This document shows, in pieces, positions 1 through 8,382 of a DNA stretch of 64,000 bases (positions are counted from its first letter, which is position 1; the number at the start of each line of letters is the position of its first letter). The DNA is from Peteryoungia aggregata LMG 23059 (GTDB lineage: Bacteria > Pseudomonadota > Alphaproteobacteria > Rhizobiales > Rhizobiaceae): positions 1 to 64,000 of the forward strand of contig NZ_JAUSUW010000004.1 of assembly GCF_030814435.1 (NCBI RefSeq), given 5' to 3'. A model generated the notes under the pieces. That model was not told the DNA's origin and ran no database searches. It saw only the letters and a program-made list of their open reading frames with translations. The translations under genes were made by a program, and so were the position numbers.

Positions 1-454
1 AGATCTTGTCTGAACCAGTCCGGCGGGCCATGCGGCGCCGCCTCTCGTTCGGTGAAGCGGCTTATACGGCCACTCCCGCAAACCGTCAACAGCCACTCTT
101 CACAAAACTGAAAAAAATCGACAAGATGTTGAAAAATAATGATTTATTCGGCGGTGATTTGGATCGCCTCTCAACGGGACTACCGCTGTCCCTGCCTTAC
201 GCCTCGCGGATAGGCCCTCCGGCCTATATAAAGGCCGTATCAGAGCCTAGGCTGGCCATGCAACAACCTGCCAGACGGCCTCGCCTCTCGCGGGCACGCG
301 CGCGTGCCGCGCAAAATCCATATTTGGCTGCTGTGTAGAACCCGCCATGGCCTCGCTGATTTGACGCGCCGGGCGAAAACATGAGACATGGGGGCGTGAT
401 CCAGTTGAGCAACAGACCAGTGCTGCGCCCCGTAGCCGGGAACATGAAGACGGC
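1..454. other. Intergenic region upstream of the M23 peptidase gene
   Basis: No gene that I can support. Positions 60-170 are unusually A/T-rich for this window (runs such as ctgaaaaaaatcg). A short hairpin, CGGCC-TATATAAA-GGCCG, lies at 220-237 and a perfect 16-base palindrome GGCACGCGCGCGTGCC at 294-309. The open frame on the plus strand over 6-338 has no recognisable protein content. The region presumably carries the promoter of the following peptidase gene, but I cannot assign -35/-10 boxes. Confidence 0.5.
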
Positions 455-2398
455 ATGACCACAGACCGCGATTTGATCCGAACGCTCGGCAGTGAGCCTC
501 CGATCCTGGCGGATGGGCTTCGTGCGCCCGATCGGCGAGAGATCTCCCTGCGCTGGCTCTCCGGCACCTTTCTCACTGGCATTACCTCCTGCATCCTGAT
601 GGGCGTTGCTCTCTTCGCAGCGCTCGACGGCCGGCAGCAGTTGGCCATTCCGGCTGAGGCCTTTGCCGTGACGCCGCCGGACACCACGGATACATCGGCG
701 GACGACACGGTTCGCGGCGCCCGCATCTTCGCGCCCAAGATCGCCGCCCGGCCCGTCGACAAGGCGATCCTCGACGTGCCCACCGTCTTCAAGGATGGCG
801 AGCGCGAGGTGGTCCGCAAGCTCCCATTCGCCCATGTCAAGATGGTGCTGGCGGCCGACTATGCCAACCAGGAGCGCTATCCGAAGTTCGATCCTCTGGC
901 GATTTTCGCAACGGACACCACCACCCCGCCGGTCGCAAGCCGGACCGGCAGCCTCTATGGTTCGGATGTTGAATCCGAGGTCATCCTCAAGTCGAGCCCC
1001 TTTCCCACCGCGCCGGACAAGCCGCTCGCCGGCGAAATGACCTTCGACGAGGTCGAGGAGAATGTTCGGTCCAATGGGTCGGTTCTGACCGACGGCGACA
1101 GTCAGGTGGCAGCGCTCTACTATATCGATCCGCGCCGCTTCGACACGGAAGACACCGGGCTCGACCTTGCGGTCGGCATGACGGCGCGCATTGTCGAAGA
1201 AAACATGAGTGTCGCGGAACCGCAGCTCATCACGCCGATGACACCGGAATATGCCGATGACATCCTGCCGGCGCGCCGTCCGCAGTCGGTGGCCGCGCTG
1301 ATGACAGCGGCCGGCTATCCCGCCTCCAAGGCGGAAGATGTCGGCAAGGCGCTCGCGCCCTTCATGCAGGCGCCGGGTCTCGTCGAGGGCGACATCATCC
1401 GGGTCGGACTTCTGCAGCGGGGTGAAGAGGTCCGTCTCGTCCGCTTCTCCCTGTATCACCGCACCGACCACGTGGTGACCCTTGCGGTAAATGATGCCGG
1501 TCGCCTGGTCGAGGGTGCAGAACCACCGCAACTCGACGCGATTACCGGCGCCTTTGACAGCACACAACCGGCCATGGTCTCCGGCCGCGATCTGCCACGC
1601 GTCTATGACGGGATCTACCGTGCCGCCCTCTCCTATGGCATGAGCCAGGACCTGACGGCGCAGGTCATCCGGCTTCTCGCCTCCAATGTCGATTTCCAGG
1701 CGCAGCTGAAGCCGTCCGACATGCTGGAGGCGGTGTTCTCCGTCACCGACGACGAGGGGCGTGCGACGGAGGATTCCGAGCTTCTCTATGTCAGGGCCCG
1801 CTTCGGTGACACGATCACCCAGTTCTATCGTTTCCAGGATGCGCAGGACGGCTCGATCGACTACTTCGACGAGAACGGCAAGTCGATCCGTCAGTTCCTG
1901 CTGCGCAATCCCGTGCCGAATGGCCGCTTCACCTCCGGTTTCGGCATGCGCCGCCATCCGATCCTCGGCTATTCGCGCATGCATACCGGCGTCGACTGGG
2001 CTGCACCCCGCGGCACGCCGATCATCGCGGCCGGCAATGGCGTCGTCGAAAAGGCCGGCTGGGCCTCCGGTTACGGCAATCAGACACTGATCCGCCATGC
2101 CAATGGCTATGTGACCTCCTACAACCACCAAAGCGGCATCGCCAAGGGGATCGTCCCGGGCGCCAAGGTCACCCAGGGCCAGGTCATCGGCTTTGTCGGG
2201 TCGACCGGTTCGTCGACCGGCTCGCACCTGCATTACGAGCTGATCGTCAACGGCACCAAAGTCGACGCCATGAAGGTGCGCCTGCCCGGCGGCAAGGCAC
2301 TCGAAGGGCCGGCACTGGTCGCCTTCCAGCAGGAACGCCAGCGCATCGATACCCTGCTCGAGAGCGGTGGGCGGCCCGCCCAGGTCGCAAGCCGCTGA
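455..2398 (+). CDS. M23 family metallopeptidase, membrane anchored
   Basis: Predicted zinc endopeptidase (LytM/M23 type) that cuts peptidoglycan cross-bridges in the periplasm, 647 residues. One hydrophobic segment at about residues 34-56 anchors it in the inner membrane, and the rest should be periplasmic. The C-terminal M23 domain spans about residues 490-620. The zinc ligands are visible as H510-x3-D514 (HTGVD) and H591-x-H593 (HLHYE), preceded by the usual SGFGMRRHP entry motif, so the enzyme looks catalytically intact. The long middle region has no motif I recognise. The start at 455 is the first in-frame ATG; a weak purine-rich stretch (gggaacatgaag) precedes it. It converges on clpB, with a hairpin in the 78-base gap. 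Confidence 0.9.
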   Translation: MTTDRDLIRTLGSEPPILADGLRAPDRREISLRWLSGTFLTGITSCILMGVALFAALDGRQQLAIPAEAFAVTPPDTTDTSADDTVRGARIFAPKIAARPVDKAILDVPTVFKDGEREVVRKLPFAHVKMVLAADYANQERYPKFDPLAIFATDTTTPPVASRTGSLYGSDVESEVILKSSPFPTAPDKPLAGEMTFDEVEENVRSNGSVLTDGDSQVAALYYIDPRRFDTEDTGLDLAVGMTARIVEENMSVAEPQLITPMTPEYADDILPARRPQSVAALMTAAGYPASKAEDVGKALAPFMQAPGLVEGDIIRVGLLQRGEEVRLVRFSLYHRTDHVVTLAVNDAGRLVEGAEPPQLDAITGAFDSTQPAMVSGRDLPRVYDGIYRAALSYGMSQDLTAQVIRLLASNVDFQAQLKPSDMLEAVFSVTDDEGRATEDSELLYVRARFGDTITQFYRFQDAQDGSIDYFDENGKSIRQFLLRNPVPNGRFTSGFGMRRHPILGYSRMHTGVDWAAPRGTPIIAAGNGVVEKAGWASGYGNQTLIRHANGYVTSYNHQSGIAKGIVPGAKVTQGQVIGFVGSTGSSTGSHLHYELIVNGTKVDAMKVRLPGGKALEGPALVAFQQERQRIDTLLESGGRPAQVASR

Positions 2399-2423
2399 GG
2401 CGGACCCAACCAGATCCGCGACA

Positions 2424-2452
2424 GAAAAACGGCGGCCCGCAAGGACCGCCGT
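2424..2452 (-). terminator. Rho-independent terminator of clpB
   Basis: Inverted repeat ACGGCGG (2429-2435) / CCGCCGT (2446-2452). Read on the minus strand the stem is followed directly by TTTTT, so it is placed and shaped to end the clpB transcript. On the plus strand it lies 30 bases after the M23 stop but has only a weak T run, so it may work partly in both directions. Confidence 0.65.
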
Positions 2453-2476
2453 TGGCATTTGGAGGTGATACCCGTA

Positions 2477-5080
2477 TCAGGCGGCCGCACTGACCGCCGT
2501 CTTGGGCGAGATCAGCAGCCGGTCGCTGCCGGCCTCGATCGTCACCTCGGATCCGTCCAGCACCTGACCCGAGAGGATCTGCTCGGCGAGCGGATCCTGC
2601 AGGTGCTTCTGGATCACCCGCTTCAGCGGCCGCGCACCATAGACAGGGTCGTACCCCTTGTCAGCGAGCCAGGCCCGGGCATCCGGCGCTAGATCGATGA
2701 CGATCTTGCGCTCGGCAAGCAGCGAAAGCAGCCGCTTCATCTGGATGTCGACGATCGCACCCATCTCGCTCCGCCGCAGCCGGTGGAACAGGATGATCTC
2801 GTCGACGCGGTTCAGGAACTCCGGCCGGAACGAGGCTTTCACCACATCCATCACCTGGTCACGGACCTGATCGACATCCTGGTCCTCGCCGAGGCTGGTC
2901 AGGTAATCGGCCCCAAGGTTCGAGGTCATGATGATGATCGTGTTCTTGAAATCCACCGTGCGGCCCTGGCCGTCCGTCAGCCGCCCGTCGTCCAGCACCT
3001 GCAGGAGAACGTTGAAGACGTCAGGATGTGCCTTCTCGATCTCGTCGAACAGCACGACCTGATAGGGCTTGCGACGGATGGCTTCCGTGAGCGCGCCACC
3101 TTCTTCATAGCCGACATAGCCGGGAGGAGCCCCGATCAGCCGTGCAACCGAATGCTTCTCCATGTATTCCGACATGTCCAGCCGAACCATCGCCGTCTCG
3201 TCGTCGAACAGGAAACGCGCCAGCGACTTGGTGAGCTCGGTCTTGCCGACGCCGGTGGGTCCGAGGAAGATGAACGAGCCGATCGGCCGGTTCGGATCCT
3301 GCAGGCCCGCACGGGCACGACGGACGGCCCGGGACACGGCCTGGACCGCATCACCCTGGCCAACCACCGACTTCGCGAGTTCGTCTTCCATGCGCAGCAA
3401 CTTGTCACGCTCGCCTTCCAGCATCTTGTCGACGGGAATACCGGTCCAGCGGGACACCACATGGGCAATGCCGTCAGGTGTGACAACCTCCTGCACCATG
3501 TTCGCCGCCCCCGAACCATCCTGCGCTTCCGCAGCCACCAGTTCCTTTTCGAGCTTCGGGATCACGCCATAGGCGAGTTCGCCGGCACGCTGGAATTCGC
3601 CCTGGCGCTGCGCAATCGCAAGCTCGTTGCGGGCTTCGTCCAGCTGGCGCTTGAGATCGGCGGCAAGGCCGAGCTTCTGTTTTTCCGCCTGCCAGCGCGC
3701 CGTCAGCGCATCCGCCTCTTCCTCAAGCGAGGTGAGTTCGGTTTCCAGACGGTTCAGCCGGTCGGCAGAGGCCGCATCGGTTTCCTTCTTCAAGGCCTCG
3801 CGCTCGATCTTCAGCTGGATGATGCGGCGATCGAGTTCGTCGAGCTCCTCCGGCTTGGAATCCACCTGCATGCGCAGCCGCGACGCGGCCTCATCCATCA
3901 GGTCGATTGCCTTGTCGGGCAGGAAACGGTCGGTGATGTAGCGGTTGGACAAGGTCGCAGCCGCAACCAGCGCCGAGTCCGAGATCCGCACCTTGTGGTG
4001 CTGCTCGTACTTTTCCTTGAGGCCGCGCAGGATCGAGATCGTGTCCTCGACTGTGGGCTCCTCGACCATGACGGGCTGGAAGCGCCGGGCGAGCGCCGGA
4101 TCCTTCTCGACATGTTTGCGGTATTCGTCGAGCGTGGTCGCGCCGACGCAATGCAGTTCGCCGCGGGCGAGCGCCGGCTTCAAGAGGTTCGAGGCATCCA
4201 TCGCCCCATCGGCCTTGCCCGCGCCGACAAGCGTGTGCATCTCGTCGATGAACAGGATGATCTCGCCGTTTTCGGCCTGAACCTCGTTGAGCACGGCCTT
4301 CAGCCGCTCTTCAAATTCGCCGCGATACTTGGCACCGGCAATCAGCGCGCCCATGTCGAGCGCCATCAGCTTCTTGTCCTTCAGGCTTTCCGGCACATCG
4401 CCATTGATGATGCGCAGCGCAAGACCCTCGGCGATCGCCGTCTTGCCGACGCCGGGTTCACCGATCAGCACAGGGTTGTTCTTGGTCCGGCGCGACAGGA
4501 CCTGGATCGTGCGGCGGATCTCGTCGTCACGACCGATGACCGGATCAAGCCGTCCCTCGCGGGCTTCGGCCGTCAGGTCGCGTGCATATTTCTTCAAGGC
4601 GTCGAAACCGGCTTCGGCATTGGCGCCGTCAGCTGTCCGGCCCTTGCGAACCTCGTTGATCACCTGATTGAGCGCATTGGCCGTCACGCCGCCCTTCTTG
4701 AGGGAGGCGGATGTGGACGCGGAGGATTCGATCGCAAGCGCAAGCAGCAGACGTTCGACGGTGACGAAACTGTCGCCGGCCTTCTTGGCCGCGTCTTCGG
4801 CGGTCGAAAACACCTTGGCGAGCGGCTGCGCCAGATAGACCTGGCCATTGCCGCCGGACACTTTCGGCAGCTTCGCAAGCGCTGCATCATTGGCAATGCG
4901 CACAGCCTTGGCATCACCACCCGCACGGCTGATCAACGATGACGCCATGCCCTGCTCGTCGTCGAGCAGAACCTTCAGCACATGTTCGGGTGTAAACTGC
5001 TGGTGCCCCTCCGACAGGGCATATGTCTGCGCCGATTGCAGAAAACCGCGCACGCGTTCGGAATATTTCTCGATATTCAT
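2477..5080 (-). CDS. clpB: ATP-dependent chaperone ClpB
   Basis: Hsp100 disaggregase, 867 residues, the usual length. It forms a hexamer that threads aggregated proteins with help from DnaK. The start [13 protein letters not shown] at 5080 fits the family and is preceded by gggagag about 5 bases upstream. An in-frame ATG at 5266 would add 62 unrelated residues and run through a terminator and the promoter, so it is rejected. Order of domains: Clp N-domain (1-145), first AAA+ with Walker A GEPGVGKT at 207-214, a Gln/Glu-rich coiled-coil middle domain (about 400-520), second AAA+ with GPTGVGKT, and a C-terminal small domain. A near-consensus sigma-32 promoter lies about 110 bases upstream (5192-5220). 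It is probably a single-gene transcript between two terminators. Confidence 0.97.
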   Translation of the reverse strand: MNIEKYSERVRGFLQSAQTYALSEGHQQFTPEHVLKVLLDDEQGMASSLISRAGGDAKAVRIANDAALAKLPKVSGGNGQVYLAQPLAKVFSTAEDAAKKAGDSFVTVERLLLALAIESSASTSASLKKGGVTANALNQVINEVRKGRTADGANAEAGFDALKKYARDLTAEAREGRLDPVIGRDDEIRRTIQVLSRRTKNNPVLIGEPGVGKTAIAEGLALRIINGDVPESLKDKKLMALDMGALIAGAKYRGEFEERLKAVLNEVQAENGEIILFIDEMHTLVGAGKADGAMDASNLLKPALARGELHCVGATTLDEYRKHVEKDPALARRFQPVMVEEPTVEDTISILRGLKEKYEQHHKVRISDSALVAAATLSNRYITDRFLPDKAIDLMDEAASRLRMQVDSKPEELDELDRRIIQLKIEREALKKETDAASADRLNRLETELTSLEEEADALTARWQAEKQKLGLAADLKRQLDEARNELAIAQRQGEFQRAGELAYGVIPKLEKELVAAEAQDGSGAANMVQEVVTPDGIAHVVSRWTGIPVDKMLEGERDKLLRMEDELAKSVVGQGDAVQAVSRAVRRARAGLQDPNRPIGSFIFLGPTGVGKTELTKSLARFLFDDETAMVRLDMSEYMEKHSVARLIGAPPGYVGYEEGGALTEAIRRKPYQVVLFDEIEKAHPDVFNVLLQVLDDGRLTDGQGRTVDFKNTIIIMTSNLGADYLTSLGEDQDVDQVRDQVMDVVKASFRPEFLNRVDEIILFHRLRRSEMGAIVDIQMKRLLSLLAERKIVIDLAPDARAWLADKGYDPVYGARPLKRVIQKHLQDPLAEQILSGQVLDGSEVTIEAGSDRLLISPKTAVSAAA

Positions 5081-5191
5081 CGTCACTCTCCCTTGTCTCC
5101 GCCCTGCCCGCATTCGGCACAGGTCGGATGGTGTGGATGAGATCCCCGGAACCGGCGGACCCCGAAGCAGAAAACCGCTCCCTGAACCGAG

Positions 5192-5220
5192 ATATGGGAG
5201 CGGGATTTTGCCCTTTAAAG
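5192..5220 (-). promoter_or_regulatory. Heat-shock (RpoH/sigma-32) promoter of clpB
   Basis: On the minus strand: CTTTAAA (5220-5214), a 15-base spacer, then CCCATAT (5198-5192). The E. coli sigma-32 consensus is CTTGAAA, 11-16 bases, CCCATnT, so this matches 13 of the 14 box positions with an allowed spacer. It stands alone upstream of clpB, a classic sigma-32 target. The predicted transcript start is near 5185, giving a leader of about 105 bases. Confidence 0.75.
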
Positions 5221-5236
5221 AGGTAGATAAACGAAA

Positions 5237-5262
5237 AACTCCGGGCCTGGGCCCGGAGTTTT
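5237..5262. terminator. Strong hairpin terminator after the DUF4167 gene
   Basis: Perfect 10-base stem AACTCCGGGC (5237-5246), loop ctgg, GCCCGGAGTT (5251-5260), flanked by A's on one side and T's on the other. On the minus strand it follows the DUF4167 stop by 27 bases and is followed by TTTTC. It separates that gene from the clpB promoter and could act in both directions. Confidence 0.8.
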
Positions 5263-5289
5263 GCAATCGTCAAATCGAGCTGGAAAAGC

Positions 5290-6060
5290 TCATTCGGAGG
5301 CAGCGTCGGCGAGTGCGGGCGCTTCGCCGCCTTCGCTGCTTCCGCCATCAGCACCCGCTTCGCCACCCTCATCGCCAGCGGCGCGGCGCGGCTGACGGCG
5401 CGGACGGTTACCGGCATTACGGCGACGCGGCTGACGCTCAGCCCCGGCCTCGGCTGCGCTTTCGGCAGCAGCGGCTGCGGCTTCCGCCGGCATATCCTCG
5501 ATCACAGGCTGCGGACCCGTTCCGGCAATTTCCGGCTGGGGCTGCAGCTGGGGCTGCGGCTGCGGCTGTGGCTCGCGCTGACGACGCTCATGCTGCTGCG
5601 AGCGATTCTGCTGCTGCGGCTGCTGTTGTTGCGGCGCCTGCTGGTTGCCACGATCATTGCCCTGGCTGGAATTGTCGTCCGAACCGTCGAAGTCTGCGCC
5701 GTCCCGTTCGTTGTAATCCTGGCGGTCATCACCGCCGTCGCGATCGTCACGCTGGAAGCGCTCCTGCATCTGCGACTGAGCAGCCGCAATGATGCGGTTA
5801 TAGTGCTCGGCGTGCTGCAGGTAGTTTTCCGCCATGACGCGGTCGCCGGCGCTCTGGGCGTCGCGGGCGAGCGTGGAATACTTCTCGGCGATATGCTGAG
5901 CGGTGCCGCGGATCTTCACATCGGGGCCGGAGCTGTCATAGGTCCGGGTAAGCGGGTTCTGGCCCTTGCGGTTGAAATTGTTGTTTCCACCGCCGCCGCC
6001 ACCGCCGCCGCCATTGTTGTTACGCCCCCGACCACGCTTGTTTTGCTGTCCTGGCCTCAT
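5290..6060 (-). CDS. DUF4167 domain-containing protein
   Basis: 256-residue cytoplasmic protein of a family common in Rhizobiales; function unknown. The start MRPGQQNKRGRGRNN at 6060 is the family's typical N-terminus. The DUF4167 core is about residues 30-105 (NPLTRTYDSSGPDVKIRGTA, then HIAEKY and a Tyr/His-rich helix). It is framed by low-complexity sequence: an Arg/Gly/Asn run with nine consecutive Gly encoded near 5988-6013, a Gln-rich stretch, a PQPQPQ repeat, and an Arg/Ala/Gly-rich tail. The basic RG/RN-rich head resembles nucleic-acid-binding tails of RNA-binding proteins, but that is inference. It follows prmC by 331 bases, so it probably has its own promoter, and it ends at a strong terminator. 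Confidence 0.85.
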   Translation of the reverse strand: MRPGQQNKRGRGRNNNGGGGGGGGGNNNFNRKGQNPLTRTYDSSGPDVKIRGTAQHIAEKYSTLARDAQSAGDRVMAENYLQHAEHYNRIIAAAQSQMQERFQRDDRDGGDDRQDYNERDGADFDGSDDNSSQGNDRGNQQAPQQQQPQQQNRSQQHERRQREPQPQPQPQLQPQPEIAGTGPQPVIEDMPAEAAAAAAESAAEAGAERQPRRRNAGNRPRRQPRRAAGDEGGEAGADGGSSEGGEAPALADAASE

Positions 6061-6391
6061 AGATGCTTCACCTGAATGTCTTTGTTGTGCTGATAAAGGG
6101 CAATGTCGTTGGCTCTGGTTGAACCGGACCAAGCCGCCACGCGCCGCCGACAGACCGCGCTCTCGCCTTGCTCGCCGCTGGTGAAAGTCGAGTTTACTGA
6201 GTTACGCATCGGTCCTGTCGTGCTTCGCAGAGTTCCAAAGCGAACCATTTTCGAAGCCGGCCCAGTCGCGAACGAATCTTCGTTCTTTCCCCGCCGCCCG
6301 TTGCGTGCCCGCAAACTATTACGCTTCATCCGGAAAACCAAGCCTTTTTCTATGTTTCCCGTAATTATCCTTAGCAGGCGCAGCAAATGGC
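6061..6391. other. Intergenic region between prmC and the DUF4167 gene
   Basis: No gene that I can support on either strand. It should hold the end of the prmC transcript and the promoter of the DUF4167 gene (both minus strand). A 7+2+7 inverted repeat, GAACGAA-TC-TTCGTTC, is at 6270-6285. Upstream of the DUF4167 start the sequence aggtg, about 8 bases away, can serve as ribosome binding site. Confidence 0.45.
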
Positions 6392-7267
6392 CTAATTAAG
6401 CCTTGGCGCAAACACCAGGACACGGTCGTTACCACCATAGTCGCGACGCTGCTCAACAAGAGAAAACCCAGCCGCTTCAAAGATTTGCGTCACGTCATCG
6501 CGCTGGTCGAAACCGATTTCCAGGCCGACCAGCCCATGATCTTCGAGATGCTCCAGCGCCTCTGCCGCGATGGCACGATAGGCCTCCAGCCCATCCGGCC
6601 CACCGTCGAGCGCGGCCATCGGATCGAATTTCGTCACCTCGGGCTCCAGCCCCACCACGACATCACTACGAATGTAGGGTGGATTGGAAATGATGATGTC
6701 GAAACGTTCCGATGTGCTCTCGAACCATGGACCTGCCCGCGTCGTGAAACGTGACGCAAGCCCGTTGCGCTCGGCATTCGCCTCTGCGGTCTTCAATGCA
6801 TCCTCGGAAATGTCGATGCCCATGGCCTTAGCCTGCGGGCATTCCTGAAGCAGGGCAAGAGCGATCGCTCCGGTGCCCGTCCCGAGATCGACGATCTTCG
6901 GCATCAAACCTGCAGAGATCATAGTCCGGAGATGTGGCAGCATCACGTCAACGAGGATTTCGGTATCCGGTCTCGGCTCCAGCGTGCCCTCGGAAAGCGC
7001 GAGATCGAGACCATAAAAGTCCCGACGTCCGAGAATGCGATAGACCGGCTCCCGCGCGAGCCGCCGGACGATCGCCTCCTCGACACGTGCCGCGAGGTCT
7101 GCAGCCACGGTCTTGTCGCCATCCAGCAGAAGCGCCGTCGGGCTCAGTTCCAACAGACCGCAGATCAGCACCCGTGCATCGGTTGCCGGGTCGGCAAGCC
7201 CGGCCGCTTCGAAGCGCCGCCGTGCCTCCGCAATCAGCAACCTTGCGGATGGCGCCACGCCACTCAC
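6392..7267 (-). CDS. prmC: Release factor glutamine methyltransferase PrmC
   Basis: 291 residues. It N5-methylates the glutamine of the GGQ motif in release factors RF1 and RF2, using S-adenosylmethionine. SAM motif I is [11 protein letters not shown] (127-137) and the substrate-glutamine-binding motif NPPY is at 195-198. The N-terminal helical domain (1-90) is the release-factor-binding part. The start is GTG at 7267; it overlaps the prfA stop as GTGA (7264-7267), which indicates translational coupling with its own substrate's gene. This is the standard prfA-prmC pairing. Confidence 0.95.
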   Translation of the reverse strand: MSGVAPSARLLIAEARRRFEAAGLADPATDARVLICGLLELSPTALLLDGDKTVAADLAARVEEAIVRRLAREPVYRILGRRDFYGLDLALSEGTLEPRPDTEILVDVMLPHLRTMISAGLMPKIVDLGTGTGAIALALLQECPQAKAMGIDISEDALKTAEANAERNGLASRFTTRAGPWFESTSERFDIIISNPPYIRSDVVVGLEPEVTKFDPMAALDGGPDGLEAYRAIAAEALEHLEDHGLVGLEIGFDQRDDVTQIFEAAGFSLVEQRRDYGGNDRVLVFAPRLN

Positions 7268-8343
7268 TGGTTTTCGCCGAGTTGTGCGAGCTGCCCGGCC
7301 TGATAGTCGGAAATCAGCGCATCCAACATTTCGTCGAGATCGCCTTCGATCATCCGGTCGAGCTTGTAGAGCGTCAGGTTGATCCGGTGATCAGTCACCC
7401 GCCCCTGCGGGAAATTATAAGTGCGGATGCGTTCCGATCGGTCGCCCGAGCCGACCTGGCTCTTGCGGTTCGCCGACCGTTCGCTGTCCAGCTTCTGCCG
7501 TTCGATGTCGTAGAGCCTGGAACGCAGAACCTGCATTGCCTTGGCGCGGTTCTGGTGCTGCGACTTCTCAGAAGACGTCACGATCAGCCCGGTCGGCAGG
7601 TGCGTGATGCGCACGGCCGAGTCCGTGGTGTTGACGTGCTGGCCACCGGCACCCGAAGCGCGCATCGTATCGATCCGGATGTCCTCGGGCTTGATTTCGA
7701 TGTCGATGTCTTCGGCTTCCGGGAGAACGGCCACGGTTGCCGCAGACGTATGAATGCGCCCGCTCGCCTCCGTTTCCGGCACGCGCTGAACGCGGTGAAC
7801 GCCGGATTCGAACTTCAGCTTGGAGAACACGCCCCGCCCGCTTATCGTCGCGATGATTTCCTTGTAGCCGCCGGCTTCGCCCTCGCTGGCGGAGAGCACT
7901 TCCACCTTCCAGCCCTTGGTAGAAGCGAAGCGCTCATACATGCGAAAGAGATCACCAGCAAAGAGCGCCGCCTCGGAGCCGCCGGTTCCAGCGCGGATTT
8001 CCAGGATCGCGCTCTTCTCGTCGGCGGCATCCTTCGGCAGGAGCAGGATCTGCATCTCGCCTTCAAGCGCCTCGATCCGGCTTTCGATCTCGGGCAATTC
8101 CATCTCGGCGAGATCGCGCATATCCCGGTCCGTCGCCTTGTCGGAAAGCATGGCGCGCAAGCCGTCGGCCTCGTCGATCGCAGCCTGATATTCGCGGATC
8201 TTCTTCACGACCGGCTCGAGCTCGGAATACTCGGAGGCGAGCTTCACATAGACATCGGCTGCCGGTCCCGCCGACATTCGCGCCTCGATCTCGCCGAAGC
8301 GACGTTCGAGTTCGCGCATTTTCTCGACAGGAAGCTTCGCCAC
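7264..8343 (-). CDS. prfA: Peptide chain release factor 1
   Basis: 359 residues, full length. It recognises UAA and UAG in the ribosomal A site and triggers peptide release. The GGQ catalytic loop is at 233-235 ([10 protein letters not shown]). The stop-codon-reading PxT-type tripeptide is PET at about 189-191, inside the [14 protein letters not shown] stretch, which marks RF1 rather than RF2. It lies downstream of ptsP (39-base gap) and overlaps prmC by four bases, so ptsP-prfA-prmC is probably one transcript. Confidence 0.96.
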   Translation of the reverse strand: MAKLPVEKMRELERRFGEIEARMSAGPAADVYVKLASEYSELEPVVKKIREYQAAIDEADGLRAMLSDKATDRDMRDLAEMELPEIESRIEALEGEMQILLLPKDAADEKSAILEIRAGTGGSEAALFAGDLFRMYERFASTKGWKVEVLSASEGEAGGYKEIIATISGRGVFSKLKFESGVHRVQRVPETEASGRIHTSAATVAVLPEAEDIDIEIKPEDIRIDTMRASGAGGQHVNTTDSAVRITHLPTGLIVTSSEKSQHQNRAKAMQVLRSRLYDIERQKLDSERSANRKSQVGSGDRSERIRTYNFPQGRVTDHRINLTLYKLDRMIEGDLDEMLDALISDYQAGQLAQLGENQ

Positions 8344-8382
8344 CCTTTACTCCAGGTCAGTCGCCAGAATCAGTCGTCAAAG

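Noticed and set aside
6..338. 110-codon plus-strand frame at the left edge
   Set aside because: No family recognised, mixed A/T-rich and G/C-rich parts, no ribosome binding site. It may be intergenic DNA.
224..2458. 744-codon open frame on the minus strand opposite the M23 peptidase
   Set aside because: It is the mirror of a real gene in G+C-rich DNA; its protein has no recognised domain, while the plus-strand frame carries intact zinc ligands.
2783..4942. 719-codon plus-strand frame opposite clpB
   Set aside because: Antisense shadow of clpB; no domain, no ribosome binding site.
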